42,808 nt of DNA, taken from contig CALZJE010000022.1 in NCBI GenBank assembly GCA_945787715.1, positions 1-42,808 of the forward strand, in the 5' to 3' direction. The position numbers were made by a program, and so were the translations under genes. This document shows, one piece after another, positions 35,776-42,808 of the stretch. The notes beneath the pieces are model-generated. The model saw nothing but the letters and a program-made list of their open reading frames with translations. It was not told the origin of the DNA and ran no database searches. Numbering within the stretch: the stretch's first letter is position 1; each line of letters begins with the position of its first letter. Origin of the DNA: an uncultured Ectothiorhodospiraceae bacterium. Its GTDB lineage: Bacteria > Pseudomonadota > Gammaproteobacteria > S012-40.

Positions 35776-37362
35776 ATGTCGCAGTCAATTGAAAATTATA
35801 GTAATAGACGAAAGGATATGAGAATCACTAACGATGAGTTTTATAAAGCCATCGCGTTTGATAAACCCATTAAGGTCAATGATATATCTGAAAACGGAAT
35901 TCGATTTACGCTACCTTCAGAAGAAAACAATCCCAGATGTGGAGATTATTTCGATGTTGAGATATCTACTCCGGAGAATAAATACCGCATGGAAGCAAAA
36001 ATCATGTGGCAAACATATCGAGAGGAAAAAATAATCTCAGCAGGTGCTTTAATTCTCAGACGGAGAGACCACAAAAAATTTATAGAAGCATTTAGCGCTC
36101 GGCAAAATAAAATTTTACCAACTGAAGCTAAGGTAGAAAACAATACGACAAATTCTGATTGGAAATCAAAACAAACAATCAACCAACGGTTAATTAAAGA
36201 AAGCAAAGGTATTGATGACTGGATCAGTCGAAACCGATATTTGAGGACGCTAAAAACAGCCTCAGATGCCATTATTCAGATAGGAAACGAAGAATTAATC
36301 AATCTCGGCAGTAATAACTATCTTGGCCTGACTCAACACCCAAAAGTAAAAGAGGCCGCTATCGAAGCTGTAAGCAAATATGGCGCGGGAGCCGGCAGTG
36401 TTCGCATGCTTGCGGGTACAATGGAGCTGCATAAAGAACTGGAAGAAAAATTAGCACAATTCAAGGGCGCTGAAGCTGCTGTATTATTGCCGTCTGGTTA
36501 TTCTGCTAATTTCTCCGTGCTTTCTACACTACTAAAAAAAGGAGATATTGTATTCAATGATGAATTGAATCATGCAAGTATTGTTGATGGATGCAGAGCG
36601 TCGGCAGCAAAACTCCGTTTTTTTCGACATGCAAACTTAGATGGCCTTGAAAAGCGACTTCAACAATATCCGAACGAGGCGCCAAAATTAGTTATTACCG
36701 ACGGCGTATTTAGCATGGACGGAGATATTGCCGACCTTCCTGGTATTATAAATCTAGCTCAGAAATATAATGCGATGGTTATGGTTGATGATGCGCATGC
36801 AACTGGGGTAATTGGAAAAACAGGCCATGGCAGCGCCGAATATTGCGGTGTCAGTGGCATCCCGGATATAACCACATGCACATTGAGTAAAGCAATTGGT
36901 GTGATAGGGGGTGCCGTATGTGGCTCTCAGACTTTAATTAAAACCATTATCCATCGCTCAAGATCCTTTCTATTTACATCAGCACTTCCTCCCGCTGTCA
37001 CTGCCAGTGCGCTAGCATCACTACACGTTATTGAAACAGAACCTGAGTGGATAGAAAAACTGCACACTAATCGGCTATACCTTTATGATCGTTTAAAACA
37101 ACTTGGCTTTGACGTGTGGGAAACTCCAACAGCGATAATGCCAGTGATTGTTGGTGACGAAAATCTTACATATGAAGTTTGTGCAAGGTTGGGAGAACTT
37201 GGTGTTTTTGTAAACGCTGTTTCTCCACCAGCGGTCCCGAAGGATCTCTGCCGATTACGAGTGAGCGTAATGGCAACTCATACCCAAACACATCTCGACA
37301 AAGCAGTAGATGCTTTTTCGAAGGTAGGGCACGAGTTAGGACTCTTGGATAACTCAATCTAA
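35776..37362 (+). CDS. PilZ domain fused to alpha-oxoamine synthase (PLP enzyme)
   Basis: A 528-residue fusion. Residues 1-110 form a PilZ domain with both c-di-GMP signatures: R12-K-D-M-R16 (RxxxR) and D36-I-S38-E-N-G41 (D/NxSxxG). Residues about 132-525 are a full alpha-oxoamine synthase like BioF/Kbl/CqsA, with GSNNYLGLTQHP, GAGSVRMLAGT, His266 in NHAS (stacks on the cofactor), D338-D-A-H341, and the PLP lysine Lys372 in TLSKAIG. These enzymes condense an amino acid with an acyl-CoA and release CO2. No bio operon or tdh is beside it, so the product is open: a signal ketone, a lipid base or an ordinary metabolite. The inference is that c-di-GMP controls activity. GGAGG lies ten bases upstream and a terminator follows. 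Confidence 0.88.
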   Translation: MSQSIENYSNRRKDMRITNDEFYKAIAFDKPIKVNDISENGIRFTLPSEENNPRCGDYFDVEISTPENKYRMEAKIMWQTYREEKIISAGALILRRRDHKKFIEAFSARQNKILPTEAKVENNTTNSDWKSKQTINQRLIKESKGIDDWISRNRYLRTLKTASDAIIQIGNEELINLGSNNYLGLTQHPKVKEAAIEAVSKYGAGAGSVRMLAGTMELHKELEEKLAQFKGAEAAVLLPSGYSANFSVLSTLLKKGDIVFNDELNHASIVDGCRASAAKLRFFRHANLDGLEKRLQQYPNEAPKLVITDGVFSMDGDIADLPGIINLAQKYNAMVMVDDAHATGVIGKTGHGSAEYCGVSGIPDITTCTLSKAIGVIGGAVCGSQTLIKTIIHRSRSFLFTSALPPAVTASALASLHVIETEPEWIEKLHTNRLYLYDRLKQLGFDVWETPTAIMPVIVGDENLTYEVCARLGELGVFVNAVSPPAVPKDLCRLRVSVMATHTQTHLDKAVDAFSKVGHELGLLDNSI

Positions 37363-37370
37363 CAAAGTAA

Positions 37371-37406
37371 AACACCTGGAGTTGGCTTCATTACTCCAGG
37401 TGTTTC
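37371..37406 (+). terminator. Terminator of the PilZ-oxoamine synthase gene
   Basis: A 12-base stem AACACCTGGAGT (37371-37382) and ACTCCAGGTGTT (37393-37404) with a 10-base loop and a short T-run. It lies 8 bases past the stop. Confidence 0.85.
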
Positions 37407-37824
37407 ATAATGAGCATTTCATTATGTTAGGCTGCCCACTTTCTCGCATCCTTCAACGTATCACAGATATAAAACTCCAGCTCGAATGCATCTGTTTAGA
37501 AGTTTCAACATATTGGTTGCATAGTTCCACGAGCTAATCACCTTTTGGCACCAATGCAATCTTTAAATTTGGTATTGAGACATTTTCACTTCTATTAATA
37601 ACAGCAGGAACTTTTGCCTCAGTATGCGGGACAGACCAGAATGGCACTAACTTAAGCTTTCTCATCATTTATCAGTTTCTCAGAAATGCTATCTATAAAG
37701 GGTTTAAGTCGCTGAACAAGCTATGATAAATGCCTTTAAGTTAGTGATATTCAGATATGCCCCCTTTTACCCGAGAATAAAAAAGTGAAATCAAGAGCTT
37801 TGCCTGGTATCCGATACAAAATAA
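37407..37824. other. Gene-poor stretch with a decayed minus-strand frame
   Basis: About 420 bases with no intact gene. The minus strand holds the remnant at 37441-37668, listed separately. The right end (37700-37824) should hold the metalloprotease promoter. It also contains GGGACAGACCA at 37628-37638, whose reverse complement recurs at 41525-41535. Confidence 0.4.
37441..37668 (-). pseudogene. Decayed small gene with in-frame stops
   Basis: From ATG at 37668 the minus strand reads 44 codons (MMRKLKLVPFWSVPHTEAKV through IALVPKGD) to a TAG at 37534-37536. The same frame continues past the stop (LVELCNQYVETSKQMHSSWS) to a second stop. The reading looks protein-like throughout, as expected of a recently decayed gene. 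Family not recognised. No ribosome site is seen. Confidence 0.35.
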
Positions 37825-39252
37825 ATGGAACAATACTATGAAATACCAATTATGAATAAAATTCGTATGTTTATTTTACTCTTTGTAATAATTTCAACTG
37901 CTTGTACGAATAATTCTAATCAGTCTAAAAATGATTTTCCGGAAATCACTGACGACACGTCTGAACAAACTCCGCCAGAAGAGACTCAGGAAAATCTCTC
38001 TAATGACACAGCTGGACAAGTCAGCATAGCGCCTGTAGCCAGCGCTGGAGACGACATTGTTACAATAGAGGGGCAGTCAGTCGTTTTAGCGGGTAGCAGC
38101 ACTGATTCAGACGGTAGCATTACTAGTTACGCATGGCGACAAATTGTGGGAACGGATGTTAGCCATAGTGATTCTGCCATTAACGCCCCCCAGTTCATCG
38201 CGCCATCAATAAGTGAAACACTCACATTTGAACTCACAGTCACCGACAACGAAGCCTTAACCCACAGCGATACCGTGAATGTCATTGTCAATTTAAACCA
38301 GCCACCTGTCGCAATTGCAGGTGATGACTTGAATGTTCAAGAAGCCACAATAGTGACATTATCCGGAAGCGGAACAGATGGTGATGGCTCAATAGCTTCA
38401 TATCAGTGGCAACAAACTGCTGGCACAAGTATCACGTTTAGTGATGCTAGCATCCCGAACCCGCAATTCACAGCGCCATCCGTGAACGAAACATTGTCTT
38501 TCAAACTCACAGTGACAGATGATTTTGGTGCTACGCAGTTCGATACCGTTGATGTACAGGTTAGTTGTCTCACTGGCAGTAAAGGAACACAGTGCTCGAT
38601 ACTTGATTACGCTAATTCTCCTGACACTTTTCGCGTGCAAGTGGATAAAGGAACCGAAACTCGCACTTTTAATCTGAAAAGATACTCCCCCACTGATAAT
38701 CTGTTAGTCAAAGTAGTCGATACCGACACATCGGTTTCTACTCATGAAGTATCCTCCCCTTCGGCTCAATATATGGGATGGGTTGAAGAAGAAAGTGCTT
38801 CCCTTGTTGCTGCCAGCATTTTACCAAATGGATCGCTGCGTTATTTTGTCTCCAGTGGGGACGGCTCGGCTGACTGGGAATTTGTTCCAGATGAAGAAAC
38901 GGAACCTGCCGCAACGCATATTACTTATCAACTTCAGAAATCCCCTGCTATCGTATTGTCACCTTCGCCTTATTCAGGCGCCAGTTTCTATACACCCCAA
39001 CGCGGTGGCCTGAACCGTGACGGCACTGTGTATAAATCTCATCTGGATTATGTCATTACCAAGGAATATGTTGACGCCATAACCAGTGACATTGACACGA
39101 TCATCCGCAAAGTTGAAACCACTGCCGCACAAATGAATATGATTTATTTACGTGACTTATTAATGGAACAAAAATTAATCAAATTCTCGTGCGCAAAGAT
39201 GCTTCACCCGATAGATATACAGCTCGCACACAATTTGAAACTTATGGCATGA
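37825..39252 (+). CDS. Metalloprotease lipoprotein, 5' part of a frameshifted gene (PKD domains)
   Basis: The first 475 codons of a long gene. Starting at Met9 (37849) gives the best signal peptide, MNKIRMFILLFVIISTAC, with lipobox STAC; the earlier ATG at 37825 adds eight residues. Neither start has a good ribosome site. After an acidic linker, two PKD-like domains of about 90 residues are seen, each with the pattern AGDD, L(A/S)GS, D(S/G)DGSI.SY.W and LTVTD. A propeptide-like region follows. The correct frame runs to about 39170 (MNMIYLRDLLMEQK). The last 25 codons here are a shifted reading. The protease core continues in the other frame from 39175. Confidence 0.8.
   Translation: MEQYYEIPIMNKIRMFILLFVIISTACTNNSNQSKNDFPEITDDTSEQTPPEETQENLSNDTAGQVSIAPVASAGDDIVTIEGQSVVLAGSSTDSDGSITSYAWRQIVGTDVSHSDSAINAPQFIAPSISETLTFELTVTDNEALTHSDTVNVIVNLNQPPVAIAGDDLNVQEATIVTLSGSGTDGDGSIASYQWQQTAGTSITFSDASIPNPQFTAPSVNETLSFKLTVTDDFGATQFDTVDVQVSCLTGSKGTQCSILDYANSPDTFRVQVDKGTETRTFNLKRYSPTDNLLVKVVDTDTSVSTHEVSSPSAQYMGWVEEESASLVAASILPNGSLRYFVSSGDGSADWEFVPDEETEPAATHITYQLQKSPAIVLSPSPYSGASFYTPQRGGLNRDGTVYKSHLDYVITKEYVDAITSDIDTIIRKVETTAAQMNMIYLRDLLMEQKLIKFSCAKMLHPIDIQLAHNLKLMA
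39170..39174 (+). other. Frameshift site in the metalloprotease gene
   Basis: A run of five A in CAAAAATT. One more A would join the two frames without loss, giving RDLLMEQKINQILVRKD across the join. The next frame has a stop just upstream (TGA near 39153), so the switch must occur between about 39156 and 39252. Confidence 0.7.
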
Positions 39253-41087
39253 ACACGACTGCGAATAATGTATATAACGTAACCGGTGGAGGCGGCGGTG
39301 CCGCAGCCGTTTGCCAGTTTGGTGGCGATCTGGTTACCGGCGCCGAACTAACTTACAGTCAAGCCTGGACGGGCATCATCGGTGACGGTACCTTTTTTGG
39401 TTATACACGGCATGAGTTAGGTCACTCATTTGGATCTGATCATTTTCCTGGCGACTCGCCTGAAGGATCTACCATCATGTCAGGTAATTCCCGGTCAAAA
39501 TTTTCTGGTGACGAAGTCTTGAGTCTCGAATCGTGCTTTGCACGAGTAGATTTAGAAAACTTCAAGTCAAGCAAACCCGCTACTGAAATGAATGACTACG
39601 AAATACCACCTATTGCCCGATTAGATAAAGTACTCGAGCTGGATGCTGATGGATCTGCAAACATCGATATTTTACTCAATGACTATGATGCGAATGGCGA
39701 TGATGTCGTTATTAAAGATTTCGACGCGCAAAGTACACTGGGAGGCACCATCACTTTCGTGCCTGCAGAAAATAGCAGTTCGCGAGACAAATTAAAATAT
39801 CTTGCTGGTTCAGCCGTCGCCCAGCCAGACACCTGCGGCGATCTATGCAGCTCGACTGACTTACTACTCTGGCTCGATGCCAGTGACAAAACCACCATTA
39901 TTGATACAGACGGTAAGACTGGTGATGACTTAAGCCATTTAGCGGCGGTTCAAAGCTGGAAAGATAAAAGCTCACATAACAACGATGCAACCGTTTATGC
40001 AGCGACAAGTCACCCTGAACTACACCTGACGGGTGAAAAAACGATTAGTAGGCAATCTGTCGTTCGCTTGGAAAGTGATTTAATGGAAATACGTACTTTG
40101 GATTTGCGTGAAGCAACGCATCCGGAAATCACCTCGATTGCAGTGGTTCGCTACGACGACGGCACTCCGGATAATCTTCCAACACTTTGGGCGTCTAAAT
40201 ACAATGGCTTTAATAATCGCCGACATGAGGCAATTGCCGGCACGACTGTGCAAACTCTCTTTTTTGATGCAAATGAAAAATCCGAATGGAAAAACATGTT
40301 GCCAAGAACGACAGCAGCTATTGCCTATGACCCCGCCGAAACAGGAATCGCTTTAGGTGCAGGACTTTACGCGTGGGACAATTATGCCGGCAGTTATAAA
40401 GCAACACTAACAGTAGCTGAATTGCTCATTTTTAATCGAAAACTCACAACGTCGGAACGGCAACACGTTGAATCTTATTTATCAAAAAAATGGTCAATAA
40501 CAATTAAAGACAAGTTTAATTATGTCATTACCGACATAACCGGTAGAACCAGCCAGGGCGTGGTTTACACACCGCCGCATTACGAAACAAAACCGGACTT
40601 AAGTGCATTTGATGGAAAAAGTGTTTATTTGAGAAACCGTAAAAACTGCGCCGAGGGAGATGCACTTTGTGACTGGCACTTATCCTGGAAGGGAATACCA
40701 GGTGAAGCGACCCTCATCACCTCGGCCAATACCGCTGACCTCGTTCCCTGGAAATTAACAATGGTGGAAGGAACAACGAATCAATTTTATATTGCCAACA
40801 CATGGGGTTGCCCGGTCGATTCCCAATGCAATCATACATTGCAATTTAATGAGCTCGGTCAATTGAATATTGTAGACAGCAATGAAGTCATGCCCTTTGA
40901 AATTTCCCTGGTGCCTGGAACTGACGCCCCAGGTATTACGACAGAGTATGCCATACGCAGCAAATATCAATGCGCGAGCGGCCATCTACGCTGCAACTCA
41001 TCCATTGGTTTTAACTATGACGAGCGAGTTCAACTAGATATCGATTTTAATGCCCCTGTTCCCTGGTCAATTGAAGTGTTGCCATAA
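39189..41087 (+). CDS. Metalloprotease lipoprotein, 3' part (metzincin core and C-terminal domains)
   Basis: The continuation of the frameshifted gene, 632 codons from an internal GTG that is probably not a true start. It holds the complete zinc site HELGHSFGSDH (39411-39443; HExxHxxxxxH) and a Met-turn STIMSGN (Met at 39477), as in reprolysin-like M12 peptidases. A cadherin-like segment (DILLNDYDANGDDVVI) follows, then a LamG/concanavalin-like domain (DLLLWLDASDKTTI through LTVAELLIFNRKLTTSERQ, cited in part). The C-terminus has two similar cysteine-bearing units (RNRKNCAEGDALCDWHL; SKYQCASGHLRCNSSIG), like a beta-trefoil. The whole gene would encode an about 1,085-residue surface or secreted protease. 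It looks more GC-rich than neighbours, hinting at transfer. Confidence 0.8.
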   Translation: MRKDASPDRYTARTQFETYGMNTTANNVYNVTGGGGGAAAVCQFGGDLVTGAELTYSQAWTGIIGDGTFFGYTRHELGHSFGSDHFPGDSPEGSTIMSGNSRSKFSGDEVLSLESCFARVDLENFKSSKPATEMNDYEIPPIARLDKVLELDADGSANIDILLNDYDANGDDVVIKDFDAQSTLGGTITFVPAENSSSRDKLKYLAGSAVAQPDTCGDLCSSTDLLLWLDASDKTTIIDTDGKTGDDLSHLAAVQSWKDKSSHNNDATVYAATSHPELHLTGEKTISRQSVVRLESDLMEIRTLDLREATHPEITSIAVVRYDDGTPDNLPTLWASKYNGFNNRRHEAIAGTTVQTLFFDANEKSEWKNMLPRTTAAIAYDPAETGIALGAGLYAWDNYAGSYKATLTVAELLIFNRKLTTSERQHVESYLSKKWSITIKDKFNYVITDITGRTSQGVVYTPPHYETKPDLSAFDGKSVYLRNRKNCAEGDALCDWHLSWKGIPGEATLITSANTADLVPWKLTMVEGTTNQFYIANTWGCPVDSQCNHTLQFNELGQLNIVDSNEVMPFEISLVPGTDAPGITTEYAIRSKYQCASGHLRCNSSIGFNYDERVQLDIDFNAPVPWSIEVLP

Positions 41088-41243
41088 CGGTGACAATAAC
41101 AGGGAACAGGCAAAGATTAAGGATGTATATAAATCTGATTGTAGATAGTTATACTGCTTCTGCGACACTTTATTCTTACTCTTCAATTTATGAACGAATC
41201 ACACCTGGTTAAAACTTGCAATTATCATCAATAAGGGTATTGC

Positions 41244-41452
41244 ATGCATCACACAAAACTTACCTCTGTTATACGTGATGCGACAGAAGACACCGTGATC
41301 AATGGTTTTTCTCTAAACGACTCTGGTATTGCAGTATATGCCCGGGAACGAAACCGGAAGGTGATTACCGAACAATCGCTGACGACCTGGCTCTCTATAT
41401 CAATCCTGAAGGGCAGCGTCCTTCTGGTACACTGGCTAACACCTTCAACTAA
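41244..41452 (+). pseudogene. Fragment of a frameshifted gene
   Basis: From ATG at 41244 the frame reads MHHTKLTSVIRDATEDTVIN through GIAVYARE, then turns unnatural. One frame over, from about 41347, it continues GTKPEGDYRTIADDLALYIN and then PEGQRPSGTLANTFN to a stop at 41452. Joined, they would make a 70-residue peptide with plausible composition. No family is recognised and no ribosome site is seen. Probably a gene remnant. Confidence 0.35.
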
Positions 41453-41522
41453 CAAAATAACTAGGAATAAAAAGGGGTATACTACCAATTTCATAAACTT
41501 TTTTATGTGTTTAAAGCTTAAT

Positions 41523-41536
41523 CGTGGTCTGTCCCT
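41523..41536. repeat. Possible extragenic repeat core
   Basis: CGTGGTCTGTCCCT. From memory this resembles repeat cores that lie near REP-associated tyrosine transposases in several gammaproteobacteria. No such transposase is in the window. An 11-base piece (TGGTCTGTCCC) recurs inverted at 37628-37638. Confidence 0.25.
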
Positions 41537-41554
41537 TTTTGTTTTTGTCCCTTA

Positions 41555-42196
41555 TTATTTTTTTAAAATTTTCTTAGCGATCAAGGTATATTCTTCACTA
41601 GAATCACTGAATTTTGTTTTTTCGATCAGGTTAAAACCATTCTTTTCCAGGGACAGCTCCAGTTGTCTGTAGGTCAGATTATTTATTTTTGGAATAAAAC
41701 CGAGCCAACCCAGTCCGCCTAATATTCTTCCCGTCATTTTACCATGTTCACCTATACAGGCTGTTTCAAATATAAACAAACCATCCGGTTTAAGAAGTCC
41801 ATGTATACGCTTGAATACGGCATCAATATCCTCGAAAAAGTGCAACACATAAAACGCCATCACTACATCAAAACTTTCTGCCTTAAAACGCTCATCAAAC
41901 AACGATGTTTTTATAAACTCAACATTACCCAGCTTGCGTTCAACCTTCCTCTGCTCAGCAATGGCTAACAATTTACGGGAGATATCAATACCGATAGCCT
42001 GTTTTATGTGCCCGGCTAGGTCAAAACATTGTGTACCCGTTCCACAGCCGATATCCAGTACAATATTTTCAACCGCCAAGTAGGTTTCTATTTTCTGAAT
42101 TTTTGTTTGATAAGCAGTCTCATCATTAATCGGCGAGGCCGCGTAAAACGACGATATAAGATCCCAGAATTTTTCAGGAGATTTTCTAAAAAACAT
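41555..42196 (-). CDS. Class I SAM-dependent methyltransferase
   Basis: A 213-residue cytosolic methyltransferase of the Methyltransf_11/25 type. The SAM-binding motif I is VLDIGCGTGTQCFDLAG (about residues 46-62), the acidic motif GIDIS follows (about 69-73), and motif IV is SFDVVMAFYVLHFFEDI (about 114-130). The C-terminus ends in a strand EEYTLIAKKILKK. No fused domain shows the substrate, and neighbours give no pathway. Small-molecule methylation is most likely. Start ATG at 42196 with no strong ribosome site (CCTAAG in the leader read on the minus strand is poor). The stop lies next to a T-rich run. Confidence 0.85.
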   Translation of the reverse strand: MFFRKSPEKFWDLISSFYAASPINDETAYQTKIQKIETYLAVENIVLDIGCGTGTQCFDLAGHIKQAIGIDISRKLLAIAEQRKVERKLGNVEFIKTSLFDERFKAESFDVVMAFYVLHFFEDIDAVFKRIHGLLKPDGLFIFETACIGEHGKMTGRILGGLGWLGFIPKINNLTYRQLELSLEKNGFNLIEKTKFSDSSEEYTLIAKKILKK

Positions 42197-42265
42197 ATTT
42201 GGCCCTAAGTAGAAGTTGGTTTTGTCTCAAGAAATTAACTCCTCAAATCAATTTTATATCGTCAA

Positions 42266-42360
42266 CGGGGTATGCACCCCGCCGACGACCAAAGAGGAGA
42301 GCTTCGCTTCTCCCCTTTGGAAACCCCATTAGGTTTGCACGCCGCCGCAAGCGGACGGGG
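42266..42360. repeat. Cluster of four GC-rich hairpins
   Basis: Four adjacent inverted repeats in 95 bases. They are CGGGG/CCCCG (42266-42281); CCAAAG...CTTTGG with a TTCG loop (42289-42320, two mismatches); AAACC/GGTTT (42321-42335); and CCGC-AA-GCGG (42345-42354). The segment is far more GC-rich than the flanks and is non-coding. It could be a leader RNA of the methyltransferase gene, a terminator of the upstream gene, or an extragenic repeat. Confidence 0.55.
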
Positions 42361-42475
42361 AATTTAGATTTAATTAATGTGTCGTGTTTATTGTATATTG
42401 ATAAATTTTCAGCATATTTATGATATTGTTTTATATGCTTGCCCCCTTTTATCGTAATCCACGTTTTCAGAAATA

Positions 42476-42808
42476 TTACTCATCACGTACATATATCAGG
42501 CTTTCACCAAGATACAATCGTGAAGTGTCTGATTCATCCAATGTTTGAATATATCCAGCATCTTGTAATTTACTTTGCAAAAAAATGGGGACTAAATAAC
42601 CGGATAGTAGTGAGGCAAACAACCAAAGAAGCATAACTACTCCGGTGTGCTGGACAATTTTTTTTGCCCATCGCTTCTTTCCCACTACGCTGATAAAAGA
42701 GAACCAGAAAAAAATTGTCATCACGAGCAAGTAATATAGCCCACTATCTAATGCAATTCGTGCTTCTAACTCACCAATCGCTACGAGAATGCTTGTAAAA
42801 TCATAAAG
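42476..42808 (-). CDS. Membrane protein of unknown function, N-terminus cut by window edge
   Basis: The last 110 codons of a minus-strand gene whose frame is open to the right edge of the window. A TTG at 42730 is only an internal codon. The visible part has two or three hydrophobic segments (GLYYLLVMTIFFWFSFISVV; VVMLLWLFASLLSGYLVPIF) separated by a basic loop (GKKRWAKKIVQH). A polar tail ends in YLGESLIYVRDE. The topology suggests a small multi-pass inner-membrane protein. No family is recognised. Confidence 0.6.
   Translation of the reverse strand, partial: LYDFTSILVAIGELEARIALDSGLYYLLVMTIFFWFSFISVVGKKRWAKKIVQHTGVVMLLWLFASLLSGYLVPIFLQSKLQDAGYIQTLDESDTSRLYLGESLIYVRDE

Larger units (their letters stand above)
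41088..41554. other. Gene-poor stretch with a frameshifted remnant
   Basis: About 467 bases. Apart from the remnant at 41244-41452 no gene is supported. The right end carries CGTGGTCTGTCCCT (41523-41536), a sequence I recall as an extragenic repeat core in gammaproteobacteria, and a T-rich run next to the methyltransferase stop. Confidence 0.35.

Noticed and set aside
39156-39252. Programmed -1 frameshift in the metalloprotease gene
   Set aside because: The A5 run lacks a good slippery heptamer in the zero frame, and no stem-loop or upstream ribosome-like site stands out. A one-base indel is simpler, though not proved.
41244-41672. A 142-residue plus-strand protein
   Set aside because: Only its first 35 or so codons look natural. 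The rest runs antisense into the end of the methyltransferase gene and is low in coding character.
42199-42423. Arg-rich 74-residue frame across the hairpin cluster
   Set aside because: The Arg-rich part comes from the GC-rich hairpins themselves. There is no ribosome site and the product resembles no known protein.
1-42808. tRNA, rRNA or intact insertion sequences
   Set aside because: No cloverleaf with a convincing acceptor and T-arm, no rRNA segment and no intact transposase frame was seen on either strand.

Overview
The window looks like chromosomal DNA of an AT-rich, motile or surface-associated gammaproteobacterium. Family-level clues are a fused RlmKL 23S rRNA methyltransferase, a YhcB/ZapG (DUF1043) protein, a CnoX/YbbN co-chaperone and an MSHA-type type IV pilus locus. 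The genus cannot be set from the sequence alone. I see no rRNA, tRNA, CRISPR array, intact insertion sequence or phage.

Layout. 1-7.0 kb holds housekeeping and small genes: a zinc-ribbon membrane protein, a small exported protein, DAHP synthase followed at once by rlmKL, a 56-residue membrane protein, a PrcB-like exported protein, a GlxR/GarR-type dehydrogenase and a GNAT acetyltransferase. 7.0-8.7 kb is a long non-coding stretch followed by a Lys/Ala-rich histone H1-like gene with a clear terminator. 8.9-29.1 kb is the main accessory block, an MSHA-like pilus system almost entirely on the minus strand. Read in transcription order it encodes a lipoprotein secretin (MshL), a TPR protein (MshN-like), the assembly ATPase (MshE), the platform protein (MshG), an MshI/PilM-like protein with a C-terminal membrane part, PilO/MshJ-like and PilP/MshK-like proteins, a large pilin with an internal duplication, an ABC-2 permease, an anchored helical protein, a probable major prepilin with a terminator, and an ABC ATPase. 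A plus-strand chemotaxis receptor interrupts the block. It ends with an ExeA/MshM-like ATPase and a large Ig-like lipoprotein. Many of the genes overlap by 4-14 bases, so this is at least one long operon.

29.1-35.8 kb contains zapG, a second zinc-ribbon membrane protein, an exported transglutaminase-like protein and cnoX, separated by long gene-poor stretches with degraded reading frames. 35.8-37.4 kb is a PilZ domain fused to an alpha-oxoamine synthase. 37.8-41.1 kb is a PKD-containing metzincin metalloprotease lipoprotein broken by one frameshift in an A-run. The right edge has a SAM methyltransferase, a cluster of GC-rich hairpins and a membrane protein cut by the window end.

How the genes may work together. 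Two unrelated proteins carry recognisable cyclic-di-GMP receptor motifs: the N-terminus of MshE (tandem 24-residue MshEN motifs) and the PilZ part of the PilZ-oxoamine synthase. The clearest candidates for something new are the PilZ-PLP enzyme fusion, and the MSHA-like locus with an embedded ABC exporter, a chemoreceptor and an Ig-like lipoprotein. The ABC genes recall PilH/PilI of the Myxococcus pil cluster. Functional statements are inferred from motifs and gene order read by eye; no database search was run.
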